The notes under the pieces: model-generated
Database searches by the model: none
Seen by the model: only the letters and a program-made list of their open reading frames with translations
Told to the model about the DNA's origin: nothing
Source: Proteiniphilum sp. UBA1403
Lineage (GTDB): Bacteria > Bacteroidota > Bacteroidia > Bacteroidales > Dysgonomonadaceae
Length of the DNA: 64,000 nt
Direction of reading: 5' to 3'
Assembly: GCA_002305715.1 (NCBI GenBank)
Contig: DBQD01000018.1
Span: forward strand, 23,360-87,359
Translations under genes and position numbers: made by a program
Part shown: in pieces, positions 63,162 to 64,000 of the stretch
Layout: every line of letters starts with the position of its first letter
Position numbering within the stretch: position 1 is the first letter of the stretch

Positions 63162-64000
63162 ATGCTGGTCAAGCTATTTGGGGCGGCTGTGCAAGGTATC
63201 AATTCCACACTGATTACCATTGAAGTAAACTGCTCTAGAGGTATCCGATTTATGCTTGTCGGACTACCGGATACATCCGTAAAAGAAAGCCACGAAAGAA
63301 TTGTCTCAGCCATTGAAGTCAACGGTCTGAAATTTCCCCGTCAACAGATTGTCATCAATATGTCTCCTGCCGATATACGTAAGGAAGGATCGGCGTACGA
63401 TCTACCATTGGCTATTGGGATTCTGGCCGCATCGGGGGCGATAAAATCAGATATACTAAGTGATTATGTGATGATGGGTGAGTTGTCGCTCGATGGTAGT
63501 ATCCTTCCCCTCAGGGGTGCTTTGCCGATTGCTATTATGGCAAAAGAAAAAGGCTTTAAAGGGTTGATTCTACCCATTGCAAATGCAAAGGAGGCTGCAG
63601 TTGTAGAGGATCTTGATGTATATGGTGTGCAAAATATTAGCGAGGTCGTCAGTATGTGTAACGGGCTTCAAATGCCTGAACGCATTGAGGTGGATGTGGT
63701 TCGTGAATTTCAAGAGGAGCGGAATGTGTTTGATATCGACTTTTCCGACGTTAAGGGGCAAGAACATGTGAAGCGAGCTCTAGAAGTAGCCGCAGCCGGA
63801 GGTCATAACCTTGTAATGGTGGGAGCACCCGGATCTGGTAAGTCGATGATGGCCAAGCGTATGCCAACCATACTTCCTCCTTTTTCTATCGATGAGGCAC
63901 TGGAGACAACCCGCATTCACAGTGTTGCAGGTCAGATTGCCCTGCATAGATCATTGATGACACAAAGACCTTTTCGTGCACCTCATCACACAATTTCTAC
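63162..64000 (+). CDS. YifB/ComM-family Mg-chelatase-like AAA+ ATPase, 5' part
   Basis: 279 residues are visible; the frame runs off the window. Start ATG 63162 begins MLVKLFGAAVQGINSTLITI. The N-terminal ChlI-type domain (PDTSVKESHERIVSAIEVN, NMSPADIRKEGSAYDLPLAI, GELSLDGSILPLRGALPIA) is followed by the AAA+ part with VKGQEHVKRALEVAAAGGHN and Walker A GAPGSGKSMMAKRMP, and RAPHHTIS. Members of this family aid branch migration of DNA during natural transformation (ComM). The C-terminus lies beyond the window. Confidence 0.95.
   Translation, partial: MLVKLFGAAVQGINSTLITIEVNCSRGIRFMLVGLPDTSVKESHERIVSAIEVNGLKFPRQQIVINMSPADIRKEGSAYDLPLAIGILAASGAIKSDILSDYVMMGELSLDGSILPLRGALPIAIMAKEKGFKGLILPIANAKEAAVVEDLDVYGVQNISEVVSMCNGLQMPERIEVDVVREFQEERNVFDIDFSDVKGQEHVKRALEVAAAGGHNLVMVGAPGSGKSMMAKRMPTILPPFSIDEALETTRIHSVAGQIALHRSLMTQRPFRAPHHTIS

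Overview
The window is from a member of the Bacteroidetes, most likely order Bacteroidales; a Dysgonomonadaceae-type genome (Proteiniphilum/Petrimonas/Dysgonomonas relatives) is a guess. The evidence is SusC/SusD pairs, many lipoproteins with a Cys after a short hydrophobic leader, a one-protein hybrid two-component regulator, and promoters of the Bacteroidetes type (TTTG, 19-21 nt, TAnnTTTG). Nearly the whole window is devoted to plant cell-wall polysaccharide use. No insertion sequence, CRISPR array or prophage was seen.

Bases 1-14900 (+ strand) are the downstream part of a glucomannan utilisation locus: the end of a SusD-like protein, two surface glycan-binding lipoproteins, two GH26 mannanases, a GH130 mannosylglucose phosphorylase, a GPH-type sugar transporter, a GH94 cellobiose-type phosphorylase, a cellobiose 2-epimerase and a GH5 endoglucanase. 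Surface enzymes cut the chain; in the cytoplasm mannobiose is epimerised and phosphorolysed, and cellobiose is phosphorolysed.

Bases 15058-39058 (- strand) form a pectin (homogalacturonan) system. Reading along the transcripts: SusC, SusD, a beta-helix lipoprotein (DUF4957/DUF5123), GH28, GH105, a fused PL1-CE8 pectate lyase/methylesterase, and a second PL1; then a sugar isomerase-like protein and a Gfo/Idh/MocA oxidoreductase; then a LacI regulator; then kduI-kduD-DUF4861-kdgK-eda-exuT, which convert unsaturated uronate to pyruvate and glyceraldehyde 3-phosphate. A hybrid two-component system is transcribed divergently from SusC.

Bases 43896-54247 (+ strand) form a second uronate operon: uxaC, uxaE, an SDR mannonate oxidoreductase, a PfkB kinase, gnd, a LarA-family nickel-pincer epimerase homologue, a Tat-exported Gfo/Idh/MocA protein and a double DUF1080 lipoprotein. 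No mannonate dehydratase is present. The gene set fits an unusual route galacturonate -> tagaturonate -> fructuronate -> mannonate -> gluconate -> 6-phosphogluconate -> ribulose 5-phosphate. A near-palindromic operator (consensus TGTGCTCGAGCACA) lies at the kdu promoter, at the lacI promoter and in the uxaC leader, tying both uronate operons to the LacI protein.

Bases 54315-64000 are mostly housekeeping genes: flavodoxin, tRNA-Arg(CCU), bactofilin and an M23 peptidase, another DUF1080 lipoprotein, pckA, upp, a glycosyltransferase, a thioredoxin-fold lipoprotein without the CxxC motif, and the start of a YifB/ComM-type ATPase that runs off the window.
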